Positions 1-6,128 are shown, numbered from the stretch's first letter. The stretch: 7,528 nucleotides of DNA from Thermoleophilia bacterium (GCA_014534155.1 JACVSB010000080.1:1-7528); one strand, 5' to 3'. The notes: a model not told the origin generated them from the sequence alone. Numbers and translations are program-made.

Positions 1-30
1 GGCATGCTCGTCGTACTCGACGAGCATGCC
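1..30. repeat. 13-bp perfect inverted repeat near the 3' end of pstB
   Basis: GGCATGCTCGTCG (1-13) and CGACGAGCATGCC (18-30) pair perfectly around a four-base loop. The pairing starts at the first base of the window, so the stem may be longer. The sequence translates in frame as [10 protein letters not shown], a normal-looking PstB C-terminal region, so it is compatible with coding. Confidence 0.6.
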
Positions 31-807
31 CGTCCGCCGCTTGCCGTCCTCCGAGACCTGGACGCTGAAGAAGGCGGTCATGTCAGCGACGCGTGCCGCC
101 TGCTGCATGTTGTGCGTGACGATCACGATCGTGTACTCGCGCTTGAGCTCGTGCATGAGATCCTCGATCGCCGTCGTCGAGATCGGGTCGAGCGCCGACG
201 CGGGCTCGTCCATGAGGATCACGTCCGGCTCGACCGCGAGGCAGCGCGCGATGCAGAGGCGCTGCTGCTGCCCGCCCGAGAGGCTGTACGCGTTCGCCTT
301 CAGCCGGTCCTTGACCTCGTCCCAGAGCGCGGCTTGGCGGAGCGCGCGCTCGACGCGCTCATCCAGGTTGTCCGACATGCCGAGCACGCGGGGCCCGAAG
401 GCGACGTTGTCGTGGATCGACTTCGGGAACGGGTTCGGCTTCTGGAAGACCATCCCGATCCGCTTTCGTACCTCCACAGGGTCGACGTCGCGCCCGTACA
501 GGTCGAGTCCGTGGTAGAGGATCGTTCCGTCGACCGAGGCCGACGGGATGAGGTCGTTCATCCGGTTGAAGCAGCGGATGAACGTGCTCTTGCCGCACCC
601 CGAGGGCCCGATGAACGCCGTCACGAAGTTGCGGTAGACGTCGAGGGAGACGCCCGCGAGCGCGGGCACGCCCCCGTACGAGACCGTCATGTCGTTCACC
701 GAGAAGAGCGCCTCCCGCGCTGCGCCCGAGAGCGCGGGCTCACGGCCGCTCGACGTCTCCGACGATACCCCGGAGATCCTCACAGGAGCCGTCTCCGCCA
801 TCGTCAT
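1..807 (-). CDS. pstB: Phosphate ABC transporter ATP-binding protein PstB (3' end cut by window edge)
   Basis: This is the cytoplasmic ATPase that powers phosphate import through PstC/PstA. The 269 visible residues contain a complete ABC core: Walker [10 protein letters not shown] (about 67-75), Q-loop Q122 in [10 protein letters not shown], signature LSGGQQQR (176-183), Walker B VILMDEP (196-202) with catalytic E201, and the switch histidine in THN (H232). The [17 protein letters not shown] stretch is typical of PstB rather than other ABC ATPases. Only about 25 C-terminal residues should be missing. The start is the ATG at 807, which overlaps the pstA stop as TGATG and has a GAGGAGA ribosome site (819-813) five bases upstream; an ATG two codons later is also possible. 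About 35 residues precede the ABC domain, a longer lead-in than usual for PstB and probably disordered. It is the only gene here with an ATG start. phoU often follows pstB and may lie outside the window. Confidence 0.97.
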   Translation of the reverse strand, partial: MTMAETAPVRISGVSSETSSGREPALSGAAREALFSVNDMTVSYGGVPALAGVSLDVYRNFVTAFIGPSGCGKSTFIRCFNRMNDLIPSASVDGTILYHGLDLYGRDVDPVEVRKRIGMVFQKPNPFPKSIHDNVAFGPRVLGMSDNLDERVERALRQAALWDEVKDRLKANAYSLSGGQQQRLCIARCLAVEPDVILMDEPASALDPISTTAIEDLMHELKREYTIVIVTHNMQQAARVADMTAFFSVQVSEDGKRRTGMLVEYDEHA

Positions 808-1694
808 CACCATCTCCTCTGGAAGCGGTTGCGGAGCCAGACCGCGAGCGCGTTCATCGTCAGGAGGATCGCGAGCAGGACGATGATCGCCGCGGCCGCG
901 AGGTTTCGAAACTCGTCCCGCGGCAGCGAGATCCACTGGTAGATCTGCACCGGGAGGGCCGTGAAGCGCCCGAAGAGCTCGGGGTCGAATGGGACGTACG
1001 TGAGTGCTCCAACGAGGAGGAGCGGCGCCGTCTCCCCGATCGCGCGCGCGAGCGCGAGGATCGAGCCGGTGGCGATGCCGGGCATCGCCGCGGGCAGCAC
1101 CTGGCGCCAGATCACCTGCCACTGAGTCGCGCCGAGCGCGTACGCCCCCTGGCGGATCGAGCCCGGCACGGCGCGGATGCCCTCGCGCGCCGAGACGATC
1201 ACGATCGGGAGCACGAGGAGCGTGAGGATGAGCGCGCCCGAGAGGAGCACGAAGCCAAGGCCGATCGGGCCGCGGACGATGAAGGCGAGGCCGAGGATCC
1301 CGTAGACGATGGAGGGAACGGCGGCGAGGTTCTGGATGTTGACCTCGAGCAGCCGGTTGTACCAGCGGCTCCGGTCCGCGTACTCCTCCAGGTAGAGCGC
1401 CGTGCCGACGCCCAGAGGGACGACCATGACGATGAGGAGCGCCATCAGGTAGATCGTTCCGAGGATCGCCGGGCGCGCGCCCGCCTTGTCCGGGTTGACG
1501 GAGGCGACGTTTTGGAAGAGGAGCGGGTCGAGGTAGGGAAGGCCCTTCCGGAGCACGTCCACGAGCAGGACCGCGAGCAGGACGAAGCCGACCGTGACGG
1601 AGACCATGAGGACGCCGCGGAAGAGCTCGTCGCGCACCCGCGCGCCGCGGGAGCGGCGCCCGAGCGGGGCGGCCGTCGCGCCGACGGCGCTCAC
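807..1694 (-). CDS. pstA: Phosphate ABC transporter permease PstA
   Basis: This is one of the two inner-membrane permease subunits of the PstSCAB importer. The 295-residue protein has a basic N-terminus, a first hydrophobic helix at about 27-48, then the binding-protein-dependent permease domain with helices near 76-102, 122-140, 143-168, 205-230 and 264-287. The cytoplasmic EAA-type coupling loop that contacts PstB is visible at about 171-207 ([20 protein letters not shown], then the PAAMPGI end). The [11 protein letters not shown] segment (216-226) is characteristic of PstA. Length matches the family. The GTG start at 1694 overlaps the pstC stop as GTGA, so translation is probably coupled to pstC. 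The stop overlaps the pstB ATG by one base. No truncation or odd residue is seen. Confidence 0.96.
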   Translation of the reverse strand: MSAVGATAAPLGRRSRGARVRDELFRGVLMVSVTVGFVLLAVLLVDVLRKGLPYLDPLLFQNVASVNPDKAGARPAILGTIYLMALLIVMVVPLGVGTALYLEEYADRSRWYNRLLEVNIQNLAAVPSIVYGILGLAFIVRGPIGLGFVLLSGALILTLLVLPIVIVSAREGIRAVPGSIRQGAYALGATQWQVIWRQVLPAAMPGIATGSILALARAIGETAPLLLVGALTYVPFDPELFGRFTALPVQIYQWISLPRDEFRNLAAAAIIVLLAILLTMNALAVWLRNRFQRRW

Positions 1695-2629
1695 TCGTAG
1701 ATCTCCCGGTAGCGGCGGACGAGGCGGATCGCGACGACGTTCATCCCGAGCGTCATGACGAAGAGCGTGAGCCCGACCGCGAAGATCGTCTTGTACTCGA
1801 TCGAGCCGGTGGGGACGTCGCCGATCCCCGTCTGCCCGATGAAGGCCGTCATCGTGAGGACGGCCTCGCGCGGGTCGAACGTCAGGCTCGCCTGCCCGCC
1901 CGCCGCGATGAGCACGATCATCGTCTCGCCGATCGCGCGCGAGACGGCGAGGACGAAGCTCGCCACGATGCCGGAGACGGCGGCGGGGACGACGATCCGC
2001 GTGGAGACGTGCAGGCGGCTCGCCCCGAGGGCGTAGGCCCCGTCGCGCAGCTCGCGAGGGACCGACGACATCGCGTCCTCGCTGATCGACGCGACGGTCG
2101 GGATCAGCATCACGCCCATGACGAGGCCGGCCGAGAGCGCGTTGAAGACGCCCACGTCGATCCCGATCCGCCGCAGGAAGGGGCTGAAGGTGACGAGGGC
2201 GAAGAAGCCGAAGACGACCGTCGGGATCCCTGCCAGCACCTCGAGCGCCGGCTTCAGCACGCGGCGGACGCCGGGCCGCGCGTACTCGCTCAGGTAGATC
2301 GCGGAGCCGAGCCCGAACGGCATCGCCACGGCGCAGGCGCAGACGGTGACGAGGAGCGTGCCGGTGACGAGCGGCAGGACGCCGAAGCTCGCGGGCCGGA
2401 AGAGCGGGGTCCAGTCCCTACCCGTGAGGAAATCGACGATCGAGACCTGGCGGAAGAACTCGACCGCCGGCTCGAGGAGCGCGACGATGATCCCGGTCGT
2501 CGTCAGGACAGAGACGAGCGCGCAAAGCGCGAGGGCGCCCTTGACGGCGTCCTCGCCGAACCGCCGGCGACCGGCCCGCAGCCGGATCGGCCGCGGGCCG
2601 GTCGCGAGTGCCGCGTGGCGTGTCGCCAC
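1691..2629 (-). CDS. pstC: Phosphate ABC transporter permease PstC
   Basis: This is the second membrane permease of the phosphate importer. With the chosen start it has 312 residues: a short arginine-rich N-terminus (1-30), a first helix at about 31-53, a periplasmic segment ([17 protein letters not shown]) typical of PstC, then five more helices near 86-110, 130-150, 165-182, 218-242 and 280-303. The EAA-type loop is at about 184-220 ([18 protein letters not shown], then PAAVSGI), and [10 protein letters not shown] (230-239) is the PstC counterpart of the PstA motif. The reading frame stays open upstream into pstS to 2860, but that part is an out-of-frame shadow of pstS. GTG at 2629 is the only standard start codon between the pstS stop and the first helix. 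It shares one base with that stop (TAGTG). No good Shine-Dalgarno sits at normal distance (GAGGAG is about 14 bases away), so coupling to pstS translation is likely. Codons 9-21 lie in a strong hairpin. Confidence 0.93.
   Translation of the reverse strand: MATRHAALATGPRPIRLRAGRRRFGEDAVKGALALCALVSVLTTTGIIVALLEPAVEFFRQVSIVDFLTGRDWTPLFRPASFGVLPLVTGTLLVTVCACAVAMPFGLGSAIYLSEYARPGVRRVLKPALEVLAGIPTVVFGFFALVTFSPFLRRIGIDVGVFNALSAGLVMGVMLIPTVASISEDAMSSVPRELRDGAYALGASRLHVSTRIVVPAAVSGIVASFVLAVSRAIGETMIVLIAAGGQASLTFDPREAVLTMTAFIGQTGIGDVPTGSIEYKTIFAVGLTLFVMTLGMNVVAIRLVRRYREIYE
2567..2605 (-). other. Strong GC-rich hairpin in the first codons of pstC
   Basis: A perfect 13-bp inverted repeat pairs 2567-2579 with 2593-2605 (minus-strand arms GCGACCGGCCCGC and GCGGGCCGGTCGC). 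Inside it, after one A/C mismatch, four more pairs form (2581-2584 with 2588-2591), leaving a three-base loop. The structure begins 23 bases downstream of the pstS stop on the transcript and covers pstC codons 9-21. There is no T-run after it, so it does not look like a simple terminator. By position it may stabilise the 3' end of pstS mRNA or slow entry into pstC; that role is inferred. Confidence 0.7.
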
Positions 2630-3633
2630 TAGGCGCCGATCGTCTCCTCGAGCTTCTTCATCTGCTCGCTCTCCTGCTCGTCGGTGAGCGGGACGAAGAG
2701 CGCGTCCTCGGCGATCGAGAGGGCGTTCTCGATGTAGTAGCGGACGAACCCGGCGACCTCCGGGCGCTGCAGCGCCTCGTTCTTCACGTAGATGAAGAGC
2801 GGGCGCGAGAGCGGCTTGTACGTCCCGTCCTGGGCGGCCTCGACGCTCGGGTCGACGCACCCGTCGCCCGCGTCGATCCCCAGGGCCTTCAGCCGATTCT
2901 CGTTCTCCTCGTAGTAGGTGAACCCGAAGTAGCCGAGGGCGCCCTTCGCCCCTTCCACCGCGCGGACGATCACGTTGTCGTCCTCGCTCGCGGTGTAGTC
3001 GGATCGGCTCGCTCCTTCCTCGCCGTTCACCTCGTTCGTGAAGTAGTCGAACGTCCCCGAGTCCGTGCCGGGGCCGGCGAGCGTCAGCTTCTCGTCCGGG
3101 TAGTCGCCGCCGGGCACCTGGCTCCAGTTCTCGATCTTCGAGCCCGGCTTCCAGATCGCGTTCAGCTGCTCGACCGTCAGGCAGTCGGCCCAGTCGTTCT
3201 CGGAGCTCACCACCACGGTCAGCGCGTCGGTCGCGACCTGGAACTCGGTGTACTCGACGCCGTTTTGCTTGCAGATGGGCGCCTCCTCGTCGTCCTTGAT
3301 CGGGCGCGAGGCGTCCGAGATGTCGGTCTCGCCGCTGCAGAACTTCTCGAAGCCGCCGCCGGTTCCCGACGTCCCCACCGTGACGTCGACGCCGCCCTGC
3401 TCCTCGCGGAAGCTCTCGGCGGCCGCCGTCGTCAGCGGCGCGACGGTGCTGGAGCCGTCGGCGACGATCTGCCCGGACAACTTCTCCCCGGCGTCGCCGC
3501 TTCCGTTCGTCGCCGCGGCGGCGCCCCCGCCTGCGTCATCCCCGCTGTCGCGCCCGCAGCCCGCGGCCGCAAATGCGAGCAACGAGATGGCGAGGACGAG
3601 GGGGATCGGCCTGGGGCTGAGGCGAAATCCCAC
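2629..3633 (-). CDS. pstS: Phosphate-binding lipoprotein PstS
   Basis: This is the extracytoplasmic receptor that binds phosphate and delivers it to PstC/PstA. The 334-residue precursor starts with a lipoprotein signal peptide: positive residues R4 and R8, a hydrophobic core at 12-24, and a lipobox ending AAAGC with the lipidated cysteine at C26 (alanine at -3 is less common than leucine). A Gly/Ala/Asp/Ser linker (27-52) tethers the domain. Ligand-binding segments of the family are clear: DGSSTVAP (59-66), GTSGTGGGFEKF (87-98), DISDASRP (104-111) and GPGTDSGTFDYF (187-198). Four further cysteines (C99, C121, C151, C259) could form disulfides. The start is GTG at 3633 with AAGGAG (3643-3638) four bases upstream. 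It is the first gene of the pst operon and is preceded by a Pho box. Its stop overlaps the pstC start by one base. Confidence 0.96.
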   Translation of the reverse strand: MGFRLSPRPIPLVLAISLLAFAAAGCGRDSGDDAGGGAAAATNGSGDAGEKLSGQIVADGSSTVAPLTTAAAESFREEQGGVDVTVGTSGTGGGFEKFCSGETDISDASRPIKDDEEAPICKQNGVEYTEFQVATDALTVVVSSENDWADCLTVEQLNAIWKPGSKIENWSQVPGGDYPDEKLTLAGPGTDSGTFDYFTNEVNGEEGASRSDYTASEDDNVIVRAVEGAKGALGYFGFTYYEENENRLKALGIDAGDGCVDPSVEAAQDGTYKPLSRPLFIYVKNEALQRPEVAGFVRYYIENALSIAEDALFVPLTDEQESEQMKKLEETIGA

Positions 3634-3648
3634 TGTTCTCCTTTTCGC

Positions 3649-3663
3649 GTCGGTTCATCCGAC
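3649..3663 (-). other. Small inverted repeat in the pstS leader
   Basis: GTCGG and CCGAC (5 bp) flank a five-base loop, ending five bases upstream of the AAGGAG ribosome site of pstS. It is short enough to be chance. If the transcript covers it, it would form a weak hairpin next to the ribosome site. No clear -10 hexamer was found between the Pho box and the pstS start. Confidence 0.25.
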
Positions 3664-3700
3664 CCGAGTGTCCGGGCAGTGGCGAAGCCCGTGGGCTGAA

Positions 3701-3733
3701 AGGTTGTGAAGTCTCCGTGAACAGCTGGTGAAC
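3701..3733 (-). promoter_or_regulatory. Pho box upstream of pstS (three 11-bp direct repeats)
   Basis: Read on the minus strand, three contiguous 11-base units occur: GTTCACCAGCT (3733-3723), GTTCACGGAGA (3722-3712) and CTTCACAACCT (3711-3701). All share TTCAC at an exact 11-bp step. A weaker TTCAG follows at 3700-3696, one base out of register. Direct repeats of 11 bp with a GTTCAC core are the known binding pattern of PhoP-family regulators in Streptomyces. The block ends 67 bases before the pstS start codon, suitable for activation of the pst operon under phosphate limitation. The matching block upstream of the response-regulator gene supports the call. Confidence 0.85.
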
Positions 3734-3770
3734 GACGCCGCTTGGGCCTCGCGGCCGCGCCGCGGCGTCG
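3733..3770 (-). terminator. Possible hairpin after the kinase gene
   Basis: A 9-bp inverted repeat (cgacgccgc at 3733-3741, gcggcgtcg at 3762-3770) lies between the kinase stop (3775-3777) and the Pho box, sharing one base with the box. Its loop contains a second small stem (GGCC/GGCC around TCGC, 3745-3756). There is no T-tract, so it is at best a non-canonical terminator; the region is so GC-rich that chance pairing is possible. If it does not terminate, kinase transcripts would read into pstS. Confidence 0.3.
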
Positions 3771-3774
3771 CCGC

Positions 3775-4779
3775 TCAGCGCGCGGCGGGGAAGATGCAGC
3801 GGATCTTCAGCCCCCGCCCGCGCCCGCCCTCTGCCTCGACTTGCCCGCCGGCGGCCGTGACGACGTGCTTCACGATCGCGAGGCCGAGGCCCGTGCCGCG
3901 CGACGTCCGCGCCCGGTCGCCGCGGTAGAAGCGCTCGAACAGGCGCGGAAGGTCCGCTTCCCCCACGCCCGCGCCGTCGTCGGCGCCCTCGAGGACGACC
4001 GCGCCCTGGACGCGGCGGGCTGCGAACGTCATCGTCGCGCCCGCGCCGGCGTAGCGGACCGCGTTGTCGACCAGGTTGGAGGCGACGACCCGGATCATGC
4101 GCGGGCGCAGCGGGAGCTCGACTCCCTCCTCGCCGGCGACCGTCAGCCGCACGCCGGCGCGGGCCGCGCGCTCCGCCGCGCGCCCGACGGCGTCCTCGAG
4201 GATCGGCCGGACCGGCGTCGAGCCGAGGCCGACGACCTCGCGGCCGGACTCGAGCTCGCTGAGGAAGAAGACGTCGTCGATCAGCTCGCCGATCTCGGCG
4301 ATCTCCGCGCGCGCCTGCTCGATCAGCGCCTCGGTGTCGGCGTCGGGGAGGAGCGCCGTCTCGAGCAGCGCGAGGAGCCGCGCAAGCGGCGTTCGCAGCT
4401 CGTGCGAGACCGCGGCCGTGAAGCCCGCACGCAGCTCCTCGTACGCCGCCAGGTCGCCCGCGTCGCTCACGTAGAGGAGGGTTTCGCGCCGGCCGTTCAC
4501 GTCGTAGGGAACGCGGAAGGGCGTGCGCGAGGAGCCGGAGCGCAGAAGTTCGTCCGTCACCGCGGCGCCCTCGACCAGGCCCTCGAGCGCCTCCCGCGCG
4601 CGCCGGCTCGCGGCGACCACGCGGTCCTCGTGGTCGAGCACAAGCACGAACTCCCGGCTTTCCTCCACGAGCTTTCGCCCCCGCTCGGCCTGCAGCGCGA
4701 GCTCACCGTCGGGCCCGCGCCCCTCGCCCGCTCCCTGTTCAGGCTCCTCCGAGCGGCGCAGCCGCCGCCACGCGTTCAC
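3775..4779 (-). CDS. phoR: PhoR-like sensor histidine kinase, PAS-containing, without transmembrane segments
   Basis: This kinase probably phosphorylates the divergently encoded response regulator and so controls the phosphate regulon. The 334 residues show a charged N-terminus (1-37), a PAS-like domain (about 38-110), a HisKA dimerisation domain with phospho-acceptor H126 in AVSHELRTPLARL, and a complete HATPase_c domain: N box NLVDNAVRY (235-243), G1 box DDGAGVG (267-273), F box LFERFYRG (280-287) and G2 box RGTGLGLAIVKH (294-305). E. coli PhoR and mycobacterial SenX3 have N-terminal membrane helices; none is seen here. An in-frame TGA at 4800-4798 rules out a missed upstream extension. The GTG start at 4779 has a possible GGTGA ribosome site (4791-4787) seven bases upstream; a start near codon 38 is an alternative. 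The kinase/regulator pairing is inferred from adjacency and the shared Pho box. The protein could equally be called SenX3-like. Confidence 0.88.
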   Translation of the reverse strand: MNAWRRLRRSEEPEQGAGEGRGPDGELALQAERGRKLVEESREFVLVLDHEDRVVAASRRAREALEGLVEGAAVTDELLRSGSSRTPFRVPYDVNGRRETLLYVSDAGDLAAYEELRAGFTAAVSHELRTPLARLLALLETALLPDADTEALIEQARAEIAEIGELIDDVFFLSELESGREVVGLGSTPVRPILEDAVGRAAERAARAGVRLTVAGEEGVELPLRPRMIRVVASNLVDNAVRYAGAGATMTFAARRVQGAVVLEGADDGAGVGEADLPRLFERFYRGDRARTSRGTGLGLAIVKHVVTAAGGQVEAEGGRGRGLKIRCIFPAAR

Positions 4780-4806
4780 CAGGCGTTCACCAATCCTTCA
4801 CCGCCG
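4774..4806 (+). promoter_or_regulatory. Pho box between kinase and response regulator (three 11-bp direct repeats)
   Basis: On the plus strand, three contiguous 11-base units occur: GTTCACCAGGC (4774-4784), GTTCACCAATC (4785-4795) and CTTCACCGCCG (4796-4806). The first unit matches the first unit of the pstS box at 9 of 11 positions, and both boxes have the order GTTCAC, GTTCAC, CTTCAC. The block ends 43 bases before the response-regulator start, fitting autoactivation. It also overlaps the predicted GTG start of the divergent kinase (4779-4777). Confidence 0.85.
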
Positions 4807-4834
4807 GGAGACCCCTGGGTCTTCCATCGCGCGT

Positions 4835-4841
4835 CATTATC
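4835..4841. promoter_or_regulatory. Possible -10 element(s) in the kinase/regulator divergent region
   Basis: The only AT-rich patch in this region, CATTATC, can be read as a -10 in either direction. On the minus strand it gives GATAAT (4841-4836, five of six matches to TATAAT), which would start a kinase transcript upstream of the Pho box. On the plus strand it gives CATTAT (4835-4840, four of six), which would start a nearly leaderless regulator transcript about three bases before the GTG at 4850. No convincing -35 is seen for either. Confidence 0.35.
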
Positions 4842-4849
4842 GTGAGCGA

Positions 4850-5566
4850 GTGCCGAAGGTCTTGATCATCGAGGACGACGAGGTGATCGGCGACGGGATG
4901 CGCCGGCACCTCGTCTCGGCCGGGTTCGACCCGGTGTGGGTGAACAAGGGAGAGCCGGGCCTCGCCCGCCTGCGCTACGAGCACCCAGACGTCTGCGTGC
5001 TCGACCTCATGCTCCCGGGCCTCGACGGCTGGCGGCTGATCGAGACGGCCCGGCGCGAGGGGATCGGAACGCCGATCGTGGTCGTGAGCGCGCGCGGGAC
5101 GGAGCACGACCGCGTGCACGCCCTCGAGATCGGTGCCGACGACTACCTGGTCAAGCCGTTCTCGATGAAGGAGCTCGTGGCGCGGGTGCGGGCCGCCGCC
5201 CGCCGCGGAGTGCGGGCGCAGGGCGAGGAGCGGGGCGAGCCGATCGAGGTCGAGGAGCTGAAGATCGACCCGCTGAACGTGCAGGCCTACGTCCGGGGGC
5301 GAAGCGCCGAGCTCACGCCGACGGAGTTCCGCGTCCTCTACGCCCTCGCGCTCGAGCGGGGCCGGGTGGTGACCCGGGACGAGCTCCTGCAGAAGATCTG
5401 GGGCCGAAGGCAGACGCGCCGCGACCGCACGGTGGACGTCTTCGTACGCAAGCTGCGCGACAAGCTGGACGCCCACGACGCCGCGCACACCTTTATCCAG
5501 ACCCGCTACGGAGTCGGCTACAAGTTCGAGCCGGAGCGCAAGGAGCTGCCCGAGCACGTCGCATAG
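4850..5566 (+). CDS. phoP: OmpR/PhoB-family response regulator, probable phosphate regulon activator
   Basis: This DNA-binding response regulator (238 aa) is likely to act on the two Pho boxes. The receiver domain (3-115) has the acidic pair E8/D9/D10, phospho-acceptor D52 in VLDLMLPGLDGW, S80 at the switch position and K102 in DDYLVKPFS. The C-terminal winged helix (about 132-226) shows LTPTEFRVL (155-163), the recognition-helix region RTVDVFVRKLRDKL (193-206) and the final wing TRYGVGYKFE (218-227). The frame is open upstream to 4523, but that stretch is antisense to the kinase. The GTG at 4850 puts the first strand (PKVLIIEDD) in the normal place. No strong ribosome site precedes it (only GAGCGA), so it may be leaderless. 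Family members with this role are called PhoP, PhoB or RegX3 in different lineages; the symbol reflects the Pho boxes, and the exact orthology is not certain. Confidence 0.88.
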   Translation: MPKVLIIEDDEVIGDGMRRHLVSAGFDPVWVNKGEPGLARLRYEHPDVCVLDLMLPGLDGWRLIETARREGIGTPIVVVSARGTEHDRVHALEIGADDYLVKPFSMKELVARVRAAARRGVRAQGEERGEPIEVEELKIDPLNVQAYVRGRSAELTPTEFRVLYALALERGRVVTRDELLQKIWGRRQTRRDRTVDVFVRKLRDKLDAHDAAHTFIQTRYGVGYKFEPERKELPEHVA

Positions 5567-5594
5567 GGGCTAGGCGGGGTAGGATCGCGCGGCC

Positions 5595-5984
5595 GTGCAC
5601 ACCGTCGCCGACCACATGACCCGCGACCTCCTCACGATCGAGCGCGAGGCGGCGCTGACCGAGGCCGCGCGGCGGATGGCCGAGCGCGGCGTCGGCGCAG
5701 TCGTCGTGCTGGACGGCGACCGGCTCGCCGGCATCCTGACGGAGCGCGACCTCCTGAAGGCGGTCGCGGGCGGCCTGCGGCCGGATGCGAGGGTCGCCGA
5801 CTGGATGACGCGCCATCCCGAGACGATCGAGTCGAGCGACGACACGGATCACGCGGCCGCGCTCATGATCCACGGAGGCTTCCGTCACCTGCCGGTCGTC
5901 GACGGGGGCCGGACCGTGGGGATCCTGTCCATCCGGGACCTCATGCGCGTCGCCCTCGAGGATCGCGCTCCCCGCGGCGTATAG
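5595..5984 (+). CDS. Small protein made of two CBS domains
   Basis: The 129-residue protein is almost entirely a CBS-domain pair (Bateman module). The first repeat is at about 1-58 (VADHMTRDLLTI, then GVGAVVVLDGDRLAGILTERDLL) and the second at about 66-122 (VADWMTRHPETI, then GFRHLPVVDGGRTVGILSIRDLM). Such pairs commonly bind adenine nucleotides or related ligands and regulate a partner; there is no catalytic or DNA-binding domain here. The GTG start at 5595 lies 28 bases after the response-regulator stop, with AGGA (5581-5584) ten bases upstream, so co-transcription with the regulator is likely. No terminator is seen between them. The ligand and partner cannot be told from the sequence. A link to the phosphate response is suggested only by position. 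Confidence 0.85.
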   Translation: MHTVADHMTRDLLTIEREAALTEAARRMAERGVGAVVVLDGDRLAGILTERDLLKAVAGGLRPDARVADWMTRHPETIESSDDTDHAAALMIHGGFRHLPVVDGGRTVGILSIRDLMRVALEDRAPRGV

Positions 5985-6114
5985 GGCCACCGGCCGCTCG
6001 AATCTCGCTAGTCGGCCTGCGGCACGTCCTCCGTCCCCGGCTCGTCCGCCTCGGGGTCCGGGACGGGCGATCCCACCTCGGTCTGCTCGGGGTCTTGCTC
6101 TGCAGGGGCCGGAG

Positions 6115-6120
6115 TATCCT
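6115..6120 (+). promoter_or_regulatory. Possible thrS -10 element
   Basis: TATCCT (four of six matches to TATAAT) ends eight bases before the thrS GTG, so transcription would begin within one or two bases of the start codon. No normal ribosome site lies between them, which agrees with a leaderless mRNA. No clear -35 was found. The rest of the 144-bp gap (5985-6128) shows no strong hairpin, T-box-like leader or other recognisable element. Confidence 0.35.
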
Positions 6121-6128
6121 CAGCCACG

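Noticed and set aside
1041..1066. Imperfect palindromic GATC...CGCGCGCG...GATC stretch in pstA.
   Set aside because: It encodes the conserved ARAIGET region, and alternating CG codons explain the apparent symmetry.
2630..2860. Upstream extension of the pstC frame by 77 codons.
   Set aside because: It lies wholly within pstS in another frame on the same strand. Its translation is Arg/Ala/Gly-rich low complexity, unlike a PstC N-terminus, and the GTG at 2629 gives a normal length.
2608..3699. Long plus-strand ORF of 363 codons opposite pstS, and similar long ORFs opposite the kinase, pstB and thrS.
   Set aside because: These are antisense shadows expected in GC-rich DNA, with Arg/Ala/Asp/Val-rich translations and no domain, while the opposite strand encodes well-known families.
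4523..4849. Upstream extension of the response-regulator frame.
   Set aside because: It is antisense to the kinase, is Ser/Arg-rich, and precedes a receiver domain that begins properly at 4850.
5567..5594. Repeated TAGGGG/TAGGCGGGG-like bases between the regulator and CBS genes.
   Set aside because: Too short and irregular for a repeat element; they are best read as loose purine-rich sequence near the CBS ribosome site.
6008..6127. Minus-strand 39-codon ORF in the gap before thrS, acidic and proline-rich, with high G/C at third positions.
   Set aside because: It has no good ribosome site. Its GTG would sit one base from the thrS start, leaving no room for separate promoters except inside thrS, and the composition is what random GC-rich DNA gives. 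Conservation of the peptide in relatives would reopen it.
5985..6128. Possible T-box or other tRNA-sensing leader before thrS.
   Set aside because: The gap is only 144 bases, no T-box core or terminator/antiterminator pair is visible, and the likely -10 is immediately before the start codon.
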